DNA of 64,000 bases from positions 30,213 to 94,212 of the forward strand of contig NZ_MIKC01000007.1 in NCBI RefSeq assembly GCF_001730315.1. The letters are read 5' to 3'. The translations under genes and the position numbers were made by a program. Of this stretch, positions 7,979-14,967 are shown one piece after another (positions within the stretch are counted from its first letter, which is position 1; the number at the start of each line of letters is the position of its first letter). The DNA is from Enterococcus ureilyticus. GTDB taxonomy: Bacteria > Bacillota > Bacilli > Lactobacillales > Enterococcaceae. A model generated the notes under the pieces. It made no database searches. It saw nothing but the letters and a program-made list of their open reading frames with translations, and was not told the origin of the DNA.

Positions 7979-8845
7979 ATGGAAATTAAAGTAAGGGATT
8001 TAGTTATGCGCTATGGTCGTGCAGAAGTTTTGAACATTCGTTCATTGGACTTTGAAAAAGGCACATCCTATGGTTTAGTTGGTCACAATGGTGCGGGTAA
8101 AACAACATTATTCAAGTGTATGACCAACATCATCGCCAATTACCAAGGAGATATTTCAATCGACGGTATTACTGTGAAACAACATAATGAAGTGTTGTTA
8201 AATGTGGGAATCGTATTAGATGGGATGTCAGTCTATTCAAATCGTTCAGGTTGGTTCAATATCCAATATTTTTCTGGATTACGAGGTAATTTTGACGAAG
8301 AGAAAGCCAGAGATTTAGCCAGAGAATTAGATTTGTTCGCTGTGTTGGATCAAAAAGTAAAAAGCTATTCTTACGGTATGCAGAAAAAATTGATTTTATT
8401 GATTGCCTTGATGCATACGCCGGAAGTCTTGATTTTAGATGAACCGTTTCGTGGTTTAGATATCGATACCGTTAAATGGTTTAAACAATACTTGAAACAC
8501 TTGACGGAACAAGGGTTAACTTTGGTGATTTCCAGTCATGTCCAAAATGATTTAGAAGCATTATGCGATATCGTCTATGTGATCGATCGTGGTCGAATTT
8601 CAGAAACCATTGATCTTAATGCTGAAAAAGAAAAACAAATTCGTCGTATCGATACAACAAATAATGACCGTTTGAAAGAAATATTAGATGAAGTGAATTA
8701 TTACTATCAAGTGGATGAAGAAGGCGGCGTGAAGTTGGATATCTCTGATGAGCGCTGGATTCTTGTGAAGCAATACTTGACGGCAGAATCGATTGAAATT
8801 TCCGAATTATCTAAAGTGAAAATTTTAGATGAGAAATTGAATTAG
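7979..8845 (+). CDS. ABC transporter ATP-binding protein
   Basis: A 288-residue nucleotide-binding subunit. The Walker A motif GHNGAGKTT is at about residues 35-43. The signature is degenerate, SYGMQKKLILLIALM instead of LSGGQ, as is common in ABC-2-type exporters. Walker B is VLILDEPFRGLD and the switch His lies in VISSHVQ. The C-terminal 70 residues form the regulatory extension usual in this subfamily. RBS AAGGAG precedes the ATG. It lies 11 bases upstream of its permease. The substrate (antibiotic, lipid or peptide) cannot be told. Confidence 0.9.
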   Translation: MEIKVRDLVMRYGRAEVLNIRSLDFEKGTSYGLVGHNGAGKTTLFKCMTNIIANYQGDISIDGITVKQHNEVLLNVGIVLDGMSVYSNRSGWFNIQYFSGLRGNFDEEKARDLARELDLFAVLDQKVKSYSYGMQKKLILLIALMHTPEVLILDEPFRGLDIDTVKWFKQYLKHLTEQGLTLVISSHVQNDLEALCDIVYVIDRGRISETIDLNAEKEKQIRRIDTTNNDRLKEILDEVNYYYQVDEEGGVKLDISDERWILVKQYLTAESIEISELSKVKILDEKLN

Positions 8846-8856
8846 GAGGGGCGATA

Positions 8857-9618
8857 ATGACTGGAAAACTGATTTTTAAAATGGAGTTATTTAAATTTTT
8901 ACGAGATAAAAGCTTTTTGATTACTGCTGGAGTTATTGGCGTTTTAAATATTGTTTTAACACTCTTTTCATTGAGTATGGCATCGAGCTTCTCAGATACA
9001 TATTATGAGTCAAGTTCAGCGGCGTCAATGGTAGGGACAATGGCATTTGTTAGTGTGATCGTAGTGTTTGGTAATATTATTTTTGCTTATGTTTACCCAT
9101 TTCATATGATTTCGATGGATTATAAGAATAATGTGATGGCGATGATGGTAGCATCAGGTGTTAATCGCCGAAAATTATTCTTTGCTAAAGTGGGTGCCAT
9201 TTTTATTTGTACGCTTGTATTGATGTTGATGATCACACTGATTCCTGCGATTTTATTTTTGATTAAGCTAACTCAACTGGATGGCTGGGATAGTTTTGTA
9301 GATGGGTTTAATTCTGTCTTTTACTATACAGACTTGAGCTTTGGGAAATTTATTTTTTCAGGTTTACTTGGCTATTTAAATATGTTGATGGTGATTGCCA
9401 CTTCTTGTATCATCATGAAAGGCAAAAATCTTTCATTTCTACTATTTATCGGATTTAATATTCTAAGTAGTTTAGTGACTGGGATTTTAAATACGATTGC
9501 GTACTCATTTGATTTTAGTGCAACAGGAAGCTATATTTTCCAATTATTCCTGACAATTATTTCCATTGTTGTATTTGGCTATATTTCTTTAAGAACGTTA
9601 GAAAGACAAAATTTGTAA
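8857..9618 (+). CDS. ABC-2 type transporter permease
   Basis: A 253-residue protein with about six transmembrane helices and the layout of ABC-2 permeases: a cytoplasmic N-terminal stretch (KMELFKFLRDKSFL), one helix, an extracellular loop rich in Ser and Tyr, then five helices. The loop VMAMMVASGVNRRKLFFAK between helices 2 and 3 is the usual coupling region, with the MMVASGVNRRKLF pattern characteristic of bacitracin- or lantibiotic-type and Gld-type permeases. It forms a two-gene operon with the ATPase and ends at the terminator at 9628. Confidence 0.85.
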   Translation: MTGKLIFKMELFKFLRDKSFLITAGVIGVLNIVLTLFSLSMASSFSDTYYESSSAASMVGTMAFVSVIVVFGNIIFAYVYPFHMISMDYKNNVMAMMVASGVNRRKLFFAKVGAIFICTLVLMLMITLIPAILFLIKLTQLDGWDSFVDGFNSVFYYTDLSFGKFIFSGLLGYLNMLMVIATSCIIMKGKNLSFLLFIGFNILSSLVTGILNTIAYSFDFSATGSYIFQLFLTIISIVVFGYISLRTLERQNL

Positions 9619-9627
9619 ATATTATTT

Positions 9628-9669
9628 AAAGCTAAAGCTAGGCATGAAACTCTAGTTTTAGCTTTTTTT
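9628..9669 (+). terminator. intrinsic terminator of the ABC operon
   Basis: AAAGCTAAAGCTAG (9628-9641) pairs with CTAGTTTTAGCTTT (9652-9665), followed by a T-run. Confidence 0.88.
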
Positions 9670-9751
9670 ATTTGAGGATAGGATGATTGATTTTCTAAAT
9701 GCAAATTAACTGGTACAATAAAAGGACTAAAGAAACTAAAGGTGCAGATAG

Positions 9752-10300
9752 ATGACAGGATCATTGATCACAAAAAAGAAAATTGCGAAGGTCTTTAAAC
9801 AACTTGTTGCGGATATCGGTTTTGAAAAAGTGACGATCGCAAAAATCATGAAGGAAAGTAATATGCGTCGCCAGACGTTTTATGATCATTTTCAAGATAA
9901 ATATGATTTGGCGGACTGGATTTTCCGACAAGAGGCAATCGAGAAAATCGAAGATAATTTAGCTTACGAAGGTTGGCAGTTTATTGTAGAGAATTTATTT
10001 GTTTACTTTGAGGAAAATCAGGTTTTTTATCGCAGGATTCTGACTTTTGAAGGACAAAACTCCTTTCAAGAGTATTATACGCAACATTTAAAAGCCTTGA
10101 TTCGCCAAGTTTTAGTCGTCAAAAAGGAAACAGATGAAGGGCTAGAGGAAGTAGATCGTTTATTTTTGGAAGAATTTTATGCGAATGCATTTGTGTCATT
10201 AACGACTAAATGGATTATTGAAGGTTGTAAGATTGATTCACATCGTTTTGCGAAACAAATGAAAACTGCTTTTTTAATAGGCTTTGAAGAAAGACAATGA
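9752..10300 (+). CDS. dhaS: DhaS, TetR-family activator of the dihydroxyacetone kinase operon
   Basis: A 182-residue TetR-type protein. The helix-turn-helix is at residues about 22-46 (KVTIAKIMKESNMRRQTFYDHF). The C-terminal part, with YFEENQVFYRRIL and FVSLTTKWIIEG, fits the DhaS/DHAK-regulator subfamily. In Lactococcus lactis DhaS activates dhaKLM when bound to DhaQ carrying dihydroxyacetone. Here dhaQ and dhaKLM lie directly beside it, and a DhaS-type palindrome is present at 11429-11450. The start ATG has only a weak RBS (AGGTG, 11 bases upstream). It converges with dhaQ; their stops are 43 bases apart across a shared terminator. Confidence 0.9.
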   Translation: MTGSLITKKKIAKVFKQLVADIGFEKVTIAKIMKESNMRRQTFYDHFQDKYDLADWIFRQEAIEKIEDNLAYEGWQFIVENLFVYFEENQVFYRRILTFEGQNSFQEYYTQHLKALIRQVLVVKKETDEGLEEVDRLFLEEFYANAFVSLTTKWIIEGCKIDSHRFAKQMKTAFLIGFEERQ

Positions 10301-10345
10301 ATAACAGCATGTAAGTGGAATTATGCCGTTGCTCATTGTCTGTTT
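10292..10345. terminator. bidirectional terminator between dhaS and dhaQ
   Basis: AGACAATGA (10292-10300, overlapping the dhaS stop) pairs with TCATTGTCT (10333-10341). Inner pairing of ATAACAGCAT with ATGCCGTT extends the stem. T-runs are short on both sides. Confidence 0.55.
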
Positions 10346-11336
10346 ATCTCCAACCAAAGGCGTCAGTCGGAATACGTAAATAATCTAGCCATTTATCGTC
10401 TTTGATTGCTAATAAAGTTAAAGAAAGACCATTTGTATTATATGCAGTTAAGAAATTGCCCATTCGTTTATAGACTACCTGAATGTCTTCAATGTCCATT
10501 AATTGTTGAACATCATTCATAAAAACACCAAGTTCTAGTAAGGGAGTGCTGCCTAGTCCGTTCACTAATACAGCTACTTGGGTCAGGTCTTTTTTTGCGT
10601 ATTGTTGTTTTAATTTATTGACCAACTCAATAGCGATTCGTTCAGATGATTGCATCGTTTCGATACGGTAACCAGGCTCTCCGTGAATCCCGATACCAAA
10701 ATACATTTCATCTTCTGCTAACTCATATTGTTGAGGAATGACTCCAATAGGAGAGGCGGGTGAAAAAGCAACACCTAATGTTTTGATCAGCGGTATCAGC
10801 TTTTCCCCTAAGGATTGGAGTTCATCTAGAGATTTTCCTTGCGATGCAGCAGCGCCCAAAATCTTATGAACCAAAACAGTTCCAGCTACACCGCGACGTC
10901 TTTTTTTTAATGTACCACTTTCGATGGAACAATCATCATCTACTATTACATGAGCGATTGTTAGCCCTTTTGCTTTAGCTAGACGTTCAGCTTCTAGAAA
11001 ACGTGCTAAATCCTTTTCAAAATTTTTGATGATCAGTAAAGTACCTTGCCCATTGTAGGTTTCTTCGATAGCTTGAAGAATTTCAGAGCTGGCAGGCGGC
11101 TCGAAAATAGTCCCCATTACCGCACAATCCAACATATTCTCACCGATGTAGCCAACGTGAGCAGGCTCATGTCCACAACCACCTCCGCTAATCAAAACGA
11201 CTTTATTTTTAGAGATTGTTTTTTTAGTAACGATGCCAGTTTGTTTGTGCCAAGTTAATGTGTCGTTATATGTATAGGTAAGCCCAGCTAATACTTGCTG
11301 ACGAATCTGTCCGCTGGAATTAATTAACTGTTTCAT
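10344..11336 (-). CDS. dhaQ: DhaQ, DhaK-like dihydroxyacetone-binding coactivator
   Basis: A 330-residue paralogue of DhaK. It keeps the dihydroxyacetone-binding core (GGGCGHEPAHVGY) and the substrate-binding His in GIHGEPGYR, and has RRRGVAGTVLVHK. Its divergent transcription and closeness to dhaS identify it as DhaQ rather than a second kinase. In L. lactis DhaQ with bound dihydroxyacetone complexes DhaS and turns on dhaKLM. The ATG at 11336 follows AAGGGG by 10 bases; a TTG seven codons upstream overlaps that RBS. A TATAAT -10 lies at 11372-11377 on the minus strand. A true second DhaK cannot be excluded from sequence alone. Confidence 0.85.
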   Translation of the reverse strand: MKQLINSSGQIRQQVLAGLTYTYNDTLTWHKQTGIVTKKTISKNKVVLISGGGCGHEPAHVGYIGENMLDCAVMGTIFEPPASSEILQAIEETYNGQGTLLIIKNFEKDLARFLEAERLAKAKGLTIAHVIVDDDCSIESGTLKKRRRGVAGTVLVHKILGAAASQGKSLDELQSLGEKLIPLIKTLGVAFSPASPIGVIPQQYELAEDEMYFGIGIHGEPGYRIETMQSSERIAIELVNKLKQQYAKKDLTQVAVLVNGLGSTPLLELGVFMNDVQQLMDIEDIQVVYKRMGNFLTAYNTNGLSLTLLAIKDDKWLDYLRIPTDAFGWR

Positions 11337-11428
11337 TGAGCCTCTACCCCTTTTCAATAATATCTGTTTTCATTATACGCTGTATTCTATTTGAAAACTA
11401 CAATCTTTAGGTAGAATAAAATGAAAGC

Positions 11429-11450
11429 GGACACATTTTGTGGTTTGTCC
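11429..11450. promoter_or_regulatory. DhaS operator
   Basis: GGACACAT, six bases, then GTTTGTCC. As I recall it, the published L. lactis DhaS site is GGACACAT-N6-ATTTGTCC, so 15 of 16 specified bases match. The site lies just upstream of a TTGCAA -35 (11452-11457), the right place for an activator of dhaKLM, and between the divergent dhaQ and dhaK genes. Confidence 0.85.
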
Positions 11451-11451
11451 G

Positions 11452-11480
11452 TTGCAACATTTTGCATATGCGAGTATTGT
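11452..11480 (+). promoter_or_regulatory. probable dhaKLM-gldA promoter
   Basis: TTGCAA (11452-11457), a 17-base spacer, and TATTGT (11475-11480). Both boxes are imperfect, as expected for an activator-dependent promoter. The DhaS operator abuts it upstream and the cre site overlaps the -10. Confidence 0.6.
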
Positions 11481-11491
11481 AAACGTATACA
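11477..11491 (+). promoter_or_regulatory. CcpA catabolite-responsive element (cre)
   Basis: TTGTAAACGTATACA matches the WTGNAANCGNWNNCW cre consensus at every specified position. It overlaps the likely -10 of dhaK, so CcpA binding would repress the operon when preferred sugars are present. Confidence 0.85.
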
Positions 11492-11650
11492 ATAAGTAGA
11501 AGCGCAGCAGGCTCGTCTAACTCCGACAGAAAAACAGGAAAATATGAAGGTAGTGATTGTTGGCCACAATATATGATCATCTTTTTCTCGAGAGGCTAAT
11601 TAAGACGAAATTGGTGTCACTAAAGCATAGGCATAATAGGAGGGAATACC

Positions 11651-12634
11651 ATGAAAAAAATTATTAACCAAGCACAAAATGTCGTGCCAGAAATGGTCCA
11701 AGGCTTTATCCGAGCGCATCATGAAATGATCGAGCAAATTCCAGAAACATTTGTATTGAAGCAAAAAGAAATTGGTAAGCAAGTTGCGTTGATCAGCGGT
11801 GGTGGCAGTGGACATGAACCAGCTCATGCCGGATTTGTCGGATCAGGTATGCTGCAAGCCGCAGTTTGCGGTCAAGTTTTCACATCCCCAACACCAGACC
11901 AGATTCTTGAGGGAATCAAAGCGATTGATCAGGGTGAAGGTGTTGTAATGATCGTCAAAAACTATTCGGGCGATATCATGAATTTTGATATGGCTAAAGA
12001 TTTAGCAGAAATGGAAGATATCAAAGTAGGCACAGTTGTCGTGGATGATGATATCGCAGTTGAAGATAGTACGTATACTCAAGGAAAACGTGGGGTAGCT
12101 GGAACTATTTTGGTTCATAAAATTCTAGGTGCGGCAGCACGCAAAGGCGCATCTGTAGATGAGTTAGTCGACTTAGGAGAACGTGTTATCAAGAATATTA
12201 AAACGATTGGTGTTGCTTTAACTGGTGCAACAGTACCTGAAGTTGGAAAACCTGGTTTTGTTTTAGGCGATGATGAGATTGAATTTGGGGTTGGAATTCA
12301 CGGTGAGCCTGGTTATAAACGAGAAAAAATCAAACCTTCTAAGGCGATGGCGGAAGAATTGATTTCAAAATTAGCTGCAGCTTTCCAATGGAAAAAAGGG
12401 GAAAAGTTCGCCATTTTAGTGAACGGCTTAGGCGGAACACCATTGATGGAACAATACATTTTTTATAATGATGCGATGCGCTTATTAGACAATGAACGAA
12501 TCAAAATTTCTTTTTCAAAGGTTGGGAATTATATGACCTCATTGGAAATGGCAGGGATTTCTATCACGTTATTAAAAATAGAAGCTGATTGGGTAGAAGC
12601 TCTGAATGAAGAGGTTGATACAGTAGCATGGTAA
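11651..12634 (+). CDS. dhaK: dihydroxyacetone kinase subunit DhaK
   Basis: A 327-residue substrate-binding subunit of the PTS-dependent dihydroxyacetone kinase. It binds dihydroxyacetone covalently as a hemiaminal through the His in GIHGEPGYK (about residue 217). The GGGSGHEPAHAGFVG loop and KRGVAGTILVHKILGA are intact. DhaL-bound ADP/ATP phosphorylates the substrate and is recharged by DhaM. The length matches the family. RBS GGAGG precedes the ATG. It heads dhaK-dhaL-dhaM-gldA and is controlled by the DhaS operator and cre site upstream. Confidence 0.96.
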   Translation: MKKIINQAQNVVPEMVQGFIRAHHEMIEQIPETFVLKQKEIGKQVALISGGGSGHEPAHAGFVGSGMLQAAVCGQVFTSPTPDQILEGIKAIDQGEGVVMIVKNYSGDIMNFDMAKDLAEMEDIKVGTVVVDDDIAVEDSTYTQGKRGVAGTILVHKILGAAARKGASVDELVDLGERVIKNIKTIGVALTGATVPEVGKPGFVLGDDEIEFGVGIHGEPGYKREKIKPSKAMAEELISKLAAAFQWKKGEKFAILVNGLGGTPLMEQYIFYNDAMRLLDNERIKISFSKVGNYMTSLEMAGISITLLKIEADWVEALNEEVDTVAW

Positions 12635-12709
12635 TGATTTAGCGTTATTTTGTTAAAGCTTATTAGACGGTTCGCTGTATTATTAGTTTGAAAAATAGGA
12701 GGAATGACC

Positions 12710-13297
12710 ATGTTTACAGTAGATAACTCAAAAAAAGCACTACAATTATTTAAAGAGAAAATCGATCAAAATAAAGATTATTTAAGTGAACTAGATACAC
12801 CGATCGGAGATGGCGATCATGGAAATAATATGGCTCGTGGGATGGAAGCGGTAAGTGAGAGCTTGCAGAATAAAGAAACTGCAAGTGTTCAAGATGTTTT
12901 TAAATTGACTGCGATGGCGTTGATCAGTAAAGTTGGCGGTGCTTCTGGTCCGCTATACGGAACTGCAATGATGGAAATGGCAAAAGCTGCGGCAACAACA
13001 TCCGATGTGTTGCCGATTTTAGAAGCTGGTTTAGCTGGTATTGAAAAAAGAGGAAATAGTCAGCCCGGTGAAAAGACGATGCTAGACGAATGGGCACCAG
13101 CACTTGCAGCAATCAAGGAGAACAAATTAACCGAAGCAACATTGGAATCCGCTGTAGAAGCAACAAAGGATATTGTGGCGACAAAAGGTCGCGCTTCATA
13201 TGTAGGGGAGCGATCCATCGGCCATATCGATCCAGGAGCGATGTCCAGTATGTATTTCTTTCAATCTTTAATGGAAGCAGGTGTGATTGATGAATAA
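12710..13297 (+). CDS. dhaL: dihydroxyacetone kinase subunit DhaL
   Basis: A 195-residue all-helical nucleotide-binding subunit. The three Asp residues that hold Mg-ADP are present in DTPIGDGDHG (D29, D34, D36). The Gly-rich SKVGGASGPLYGT and RASYVGERSIGHIDPGA loops of the family follow. ADP stays bound and is rephosphorylated by DhaM. The ATG at 12710 is 7 bases after AGGAGG; an ATG two codons earlier is too close to the RBS. It lies 75 bases after dhaK and overlaps dhaM by 8 bases. Confidence 0.96.
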   Translation: MFTVDNSKKALQLFKEKIDQNKDYLSELDTPIGDGDHGNNMARGMEAVSESLQNKETASVQDVFKLTAMALISKVGGASGPLYGTAMMEMAKAAATTSDVLPILEAGLAGIEKRGNSQPGEKTMLDEWAPALAAIKENKLTEATLESAVEATKDIVATKGRASYVGERSIGHIDPGAMSSMYFFQSLMEAGVIDE

Positions 13298-13658
13298 TGG
13301 TGTAGTAATTGTGTCACATGTCAAAGAAATCGGCGAAGGAGTCGATCGTTTGATCAAAGAAGTGGCAAAAGATGTGCCAATCACTGTCGCAGCAGGATTA
13401 GATCAAGGTGAGGTTGGAACATCATTTGAAAAAATCATGGATGCATTTGAAAAGAATCCTGCGCCAACTCTATTTGCATTTTACGATTTAGGCAGCGCAA
13501 AAATGAATTTAGAAATGGCTATCGATATGACAGAAAAAGAAGTGTTATTATTTGATACAGCATTAGTAGAAAGCGCATATACAGCGGCAGCATTGTTACA
13601 AGTAAACACACCGATCGAAGCGATAAAGGAGCAGCTAGCCCCTTTAAAAATAAAATAA
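13290..13658 (+). CDS. dhaM: DhaM, PTS EIIA-like phosphoryl donor of dihydroxyacetone kinase
   Basis: A 122-residue EIIA domain of the mannose-type fold. The phosphorylated His is H10 in GVVIVSHVKEIGEGV. It takes phosphate from HPr and passes it to DhaL-bound ADP, so dihydroxyacetone phosphorylation draws on PEP. Unlike E. coli DhaM there are no fused HPr and EI domains, as is usual in Gram-positives. The ATG at 13290 lies inside the dhaL 3' end, indicating translational coupling. Confidence 0.94.
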   Translation: MNNGVVIVSHVKEIGEGVDRLIKEVAKDVPITVAAGLDQGEVGTSFEKIMDAFEKNPAPTLFAFYDLGSAKMNLEMAIDMTEKEVLLFDTALVESAYTAAALLQVNTPIEAIKEQLAPLKIK

Positions 13659-13682
13659 GTTAAAGGATAGGAGTTTATACAC

Positions 13683-14810
13683 ATGAGAAAAGCGTTTATT
13701 AGTCCAGCAAAATACGTTCAAGGTGAAGATGAGTTATTGAATTTAGGTTACTTTGTCACAACTTTTGGGAAAAAAGCTTTACTGATCGCTCATGCAGATG
13801 ATGTAAATCGTGTAAAAGATAAACTGGATAAAACGGCAGAAACATTTGCTATTTCCTTTGTTGAAAGTAATTTTCATGGAGAAGCTTCAAGGGTAGAAGT
13901 TGCTCGTTTGCAAAAAGTAGCTGAGGAGAATGCCTGTGATTGTATAATCGGTCTTGGTGGTGGTAAAGCCATTGATACGGCGAAATGTGTAGCACAAGGG
14001 CATAACTTGATCATTGTTCCAACAATCGTAGCAACGGACGCGCCAACGAGTCACTCAGCTGTTCTTTATACCGAAGAAGGTCAATTCGATGACTATGCTT
14101 ATTTTGTTCAAAGTCCAAGTGTCGTTTTGATAGATACAGTAGTGATTGCGAATGCACCAACACGTTTTCTAGTTTCTGGTATGGGAGATGCCTTATCCAC
14201 TTATTTTGAAGCAAGAGCAACACATAATTCTTATTCTAATGTAAATGCAGGATTGCCTTGTGGTGCACGTGAAGGGGTCTGTCCCCCAGCTAAAGGAACC
14301 AATACAGCCTTGGCATTAGCGAAATTATGTTATGAAACGATTTTAGAGGATGGTTTGAAGGCAAAGGAAGCTTCAGATAATAATGTGGTAACACCTGCCT
14401 TAGAAAATATTATTGAAGCAAATATCTTACTTTCAGGTTTAGGGTTTGAAAGCGCAGGACTTGCAGCAATCCATGCGATTCATGATGGCTTGACTGTTTT
14501 ACATGATGCACATGGCGCAACACATGGCGAAAAAGTAGCGTTCAGCACGATTTGTCAGTTGATTTTAGAAAATGCACCAAAAGCGGAATTATATGAAGTA
14601 TTGGATTTTGCTTTGTCGATCGGGTTACCAGTTTGCTTAGCCGATTTAGGGGTGAAGGAAATCTCAGATGCTGAGCTAACAGAAGTTGCTGAAAAATCAT
14701 GTATTCCAGAAGAATCGATTCATTCAATGCCATTTCCGATTACTGTGGATCAAGTGAAAGCAGCAATTATTGTGGCCGATAAGATTGGGCAAGAGTATAA
14801 GAACAAATAG
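13683..14810 (+). CDS. gldA: glycerol dehydrogenase
   Basis: A 375-residue NAD-dependent, Zn-containing dehydrogenase of the iron-alcohol-dehydrogenase fold. It oxidises glycerol to dihydroxyacetone, the substrate of the kinase encoded upstream. The NAD site GLGGGKAIDTAK is near residue 90. The metal ligands are the Asp in GMGDALSTYFEAR and the His residues in AAIHAIHDG and HGATHGEKV. RBS ATAGGAG precedes the ATG, 24 bases after dhaM, so it is the last gene of the dha operon. No glycerol facilitator gene is adjacent. Confidence 0.96.
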   Translation: MRKAFISPAKYVQGEDELLNLGYFVTTFGKKALLIAHADDVNRVKDKLDKTAETFAISFVESNFHGEASRVEVARLQKVAEENACDCIIGLGGGKAIDTAKCVAQGHNLIIVPTIVATDAPTSHSAVLYTEEGQFDDYAYFVQSPSVVLIDTVVIANAPTRFLVSGMGDALSTYFEARATHNSYSNVNAGLPCGAREGVCPPAKGTNTALALAKLCYETILEDGLKAKEASDNNVVTPALENIIEANILLSGLGFESAGLAAIHAIHDGLTVLHDAHGATHGEKVAFSTICQLILENAPKAELYEVLDFALSIGLPVCLADLGVKEISDAELTEVAEKSCIPEESIHSMPFPITVDQVKAAIIVADKIGQEYKNK

Positions 14811-14823
14811 GATCACCCGTTTG

Positions 14824-14867
14824 AAACAGTTGTTAAGCTTGGATAGTGAAGCTTAACAACTGTTTTT
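14824..14867 (+). terminator. intrinsic terminator of the dha operon
   Basis: AACAGTTGTTAAGCTT (14825-14840) pairs perfectly with AAGCTTAACAACTGTT (14849-14864), followed by TTT. Confidence 0.92.
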
Positions 14868-14967
14868 GTGTATAAATCAAGGATTTCAAGAGTGAAACTG
14901 GAAAAACAATCGGTTATAAGATAACATATAAAAGAAAACTCTTAAATTATATAAAGGTGGTGAGCAG

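Noticed and set aside
13090..13290. Plus-strand ORF in another frame within dhaL
   Set aside because: It lies entirely inside a well-supported dhaL gene and its translation has no family features.
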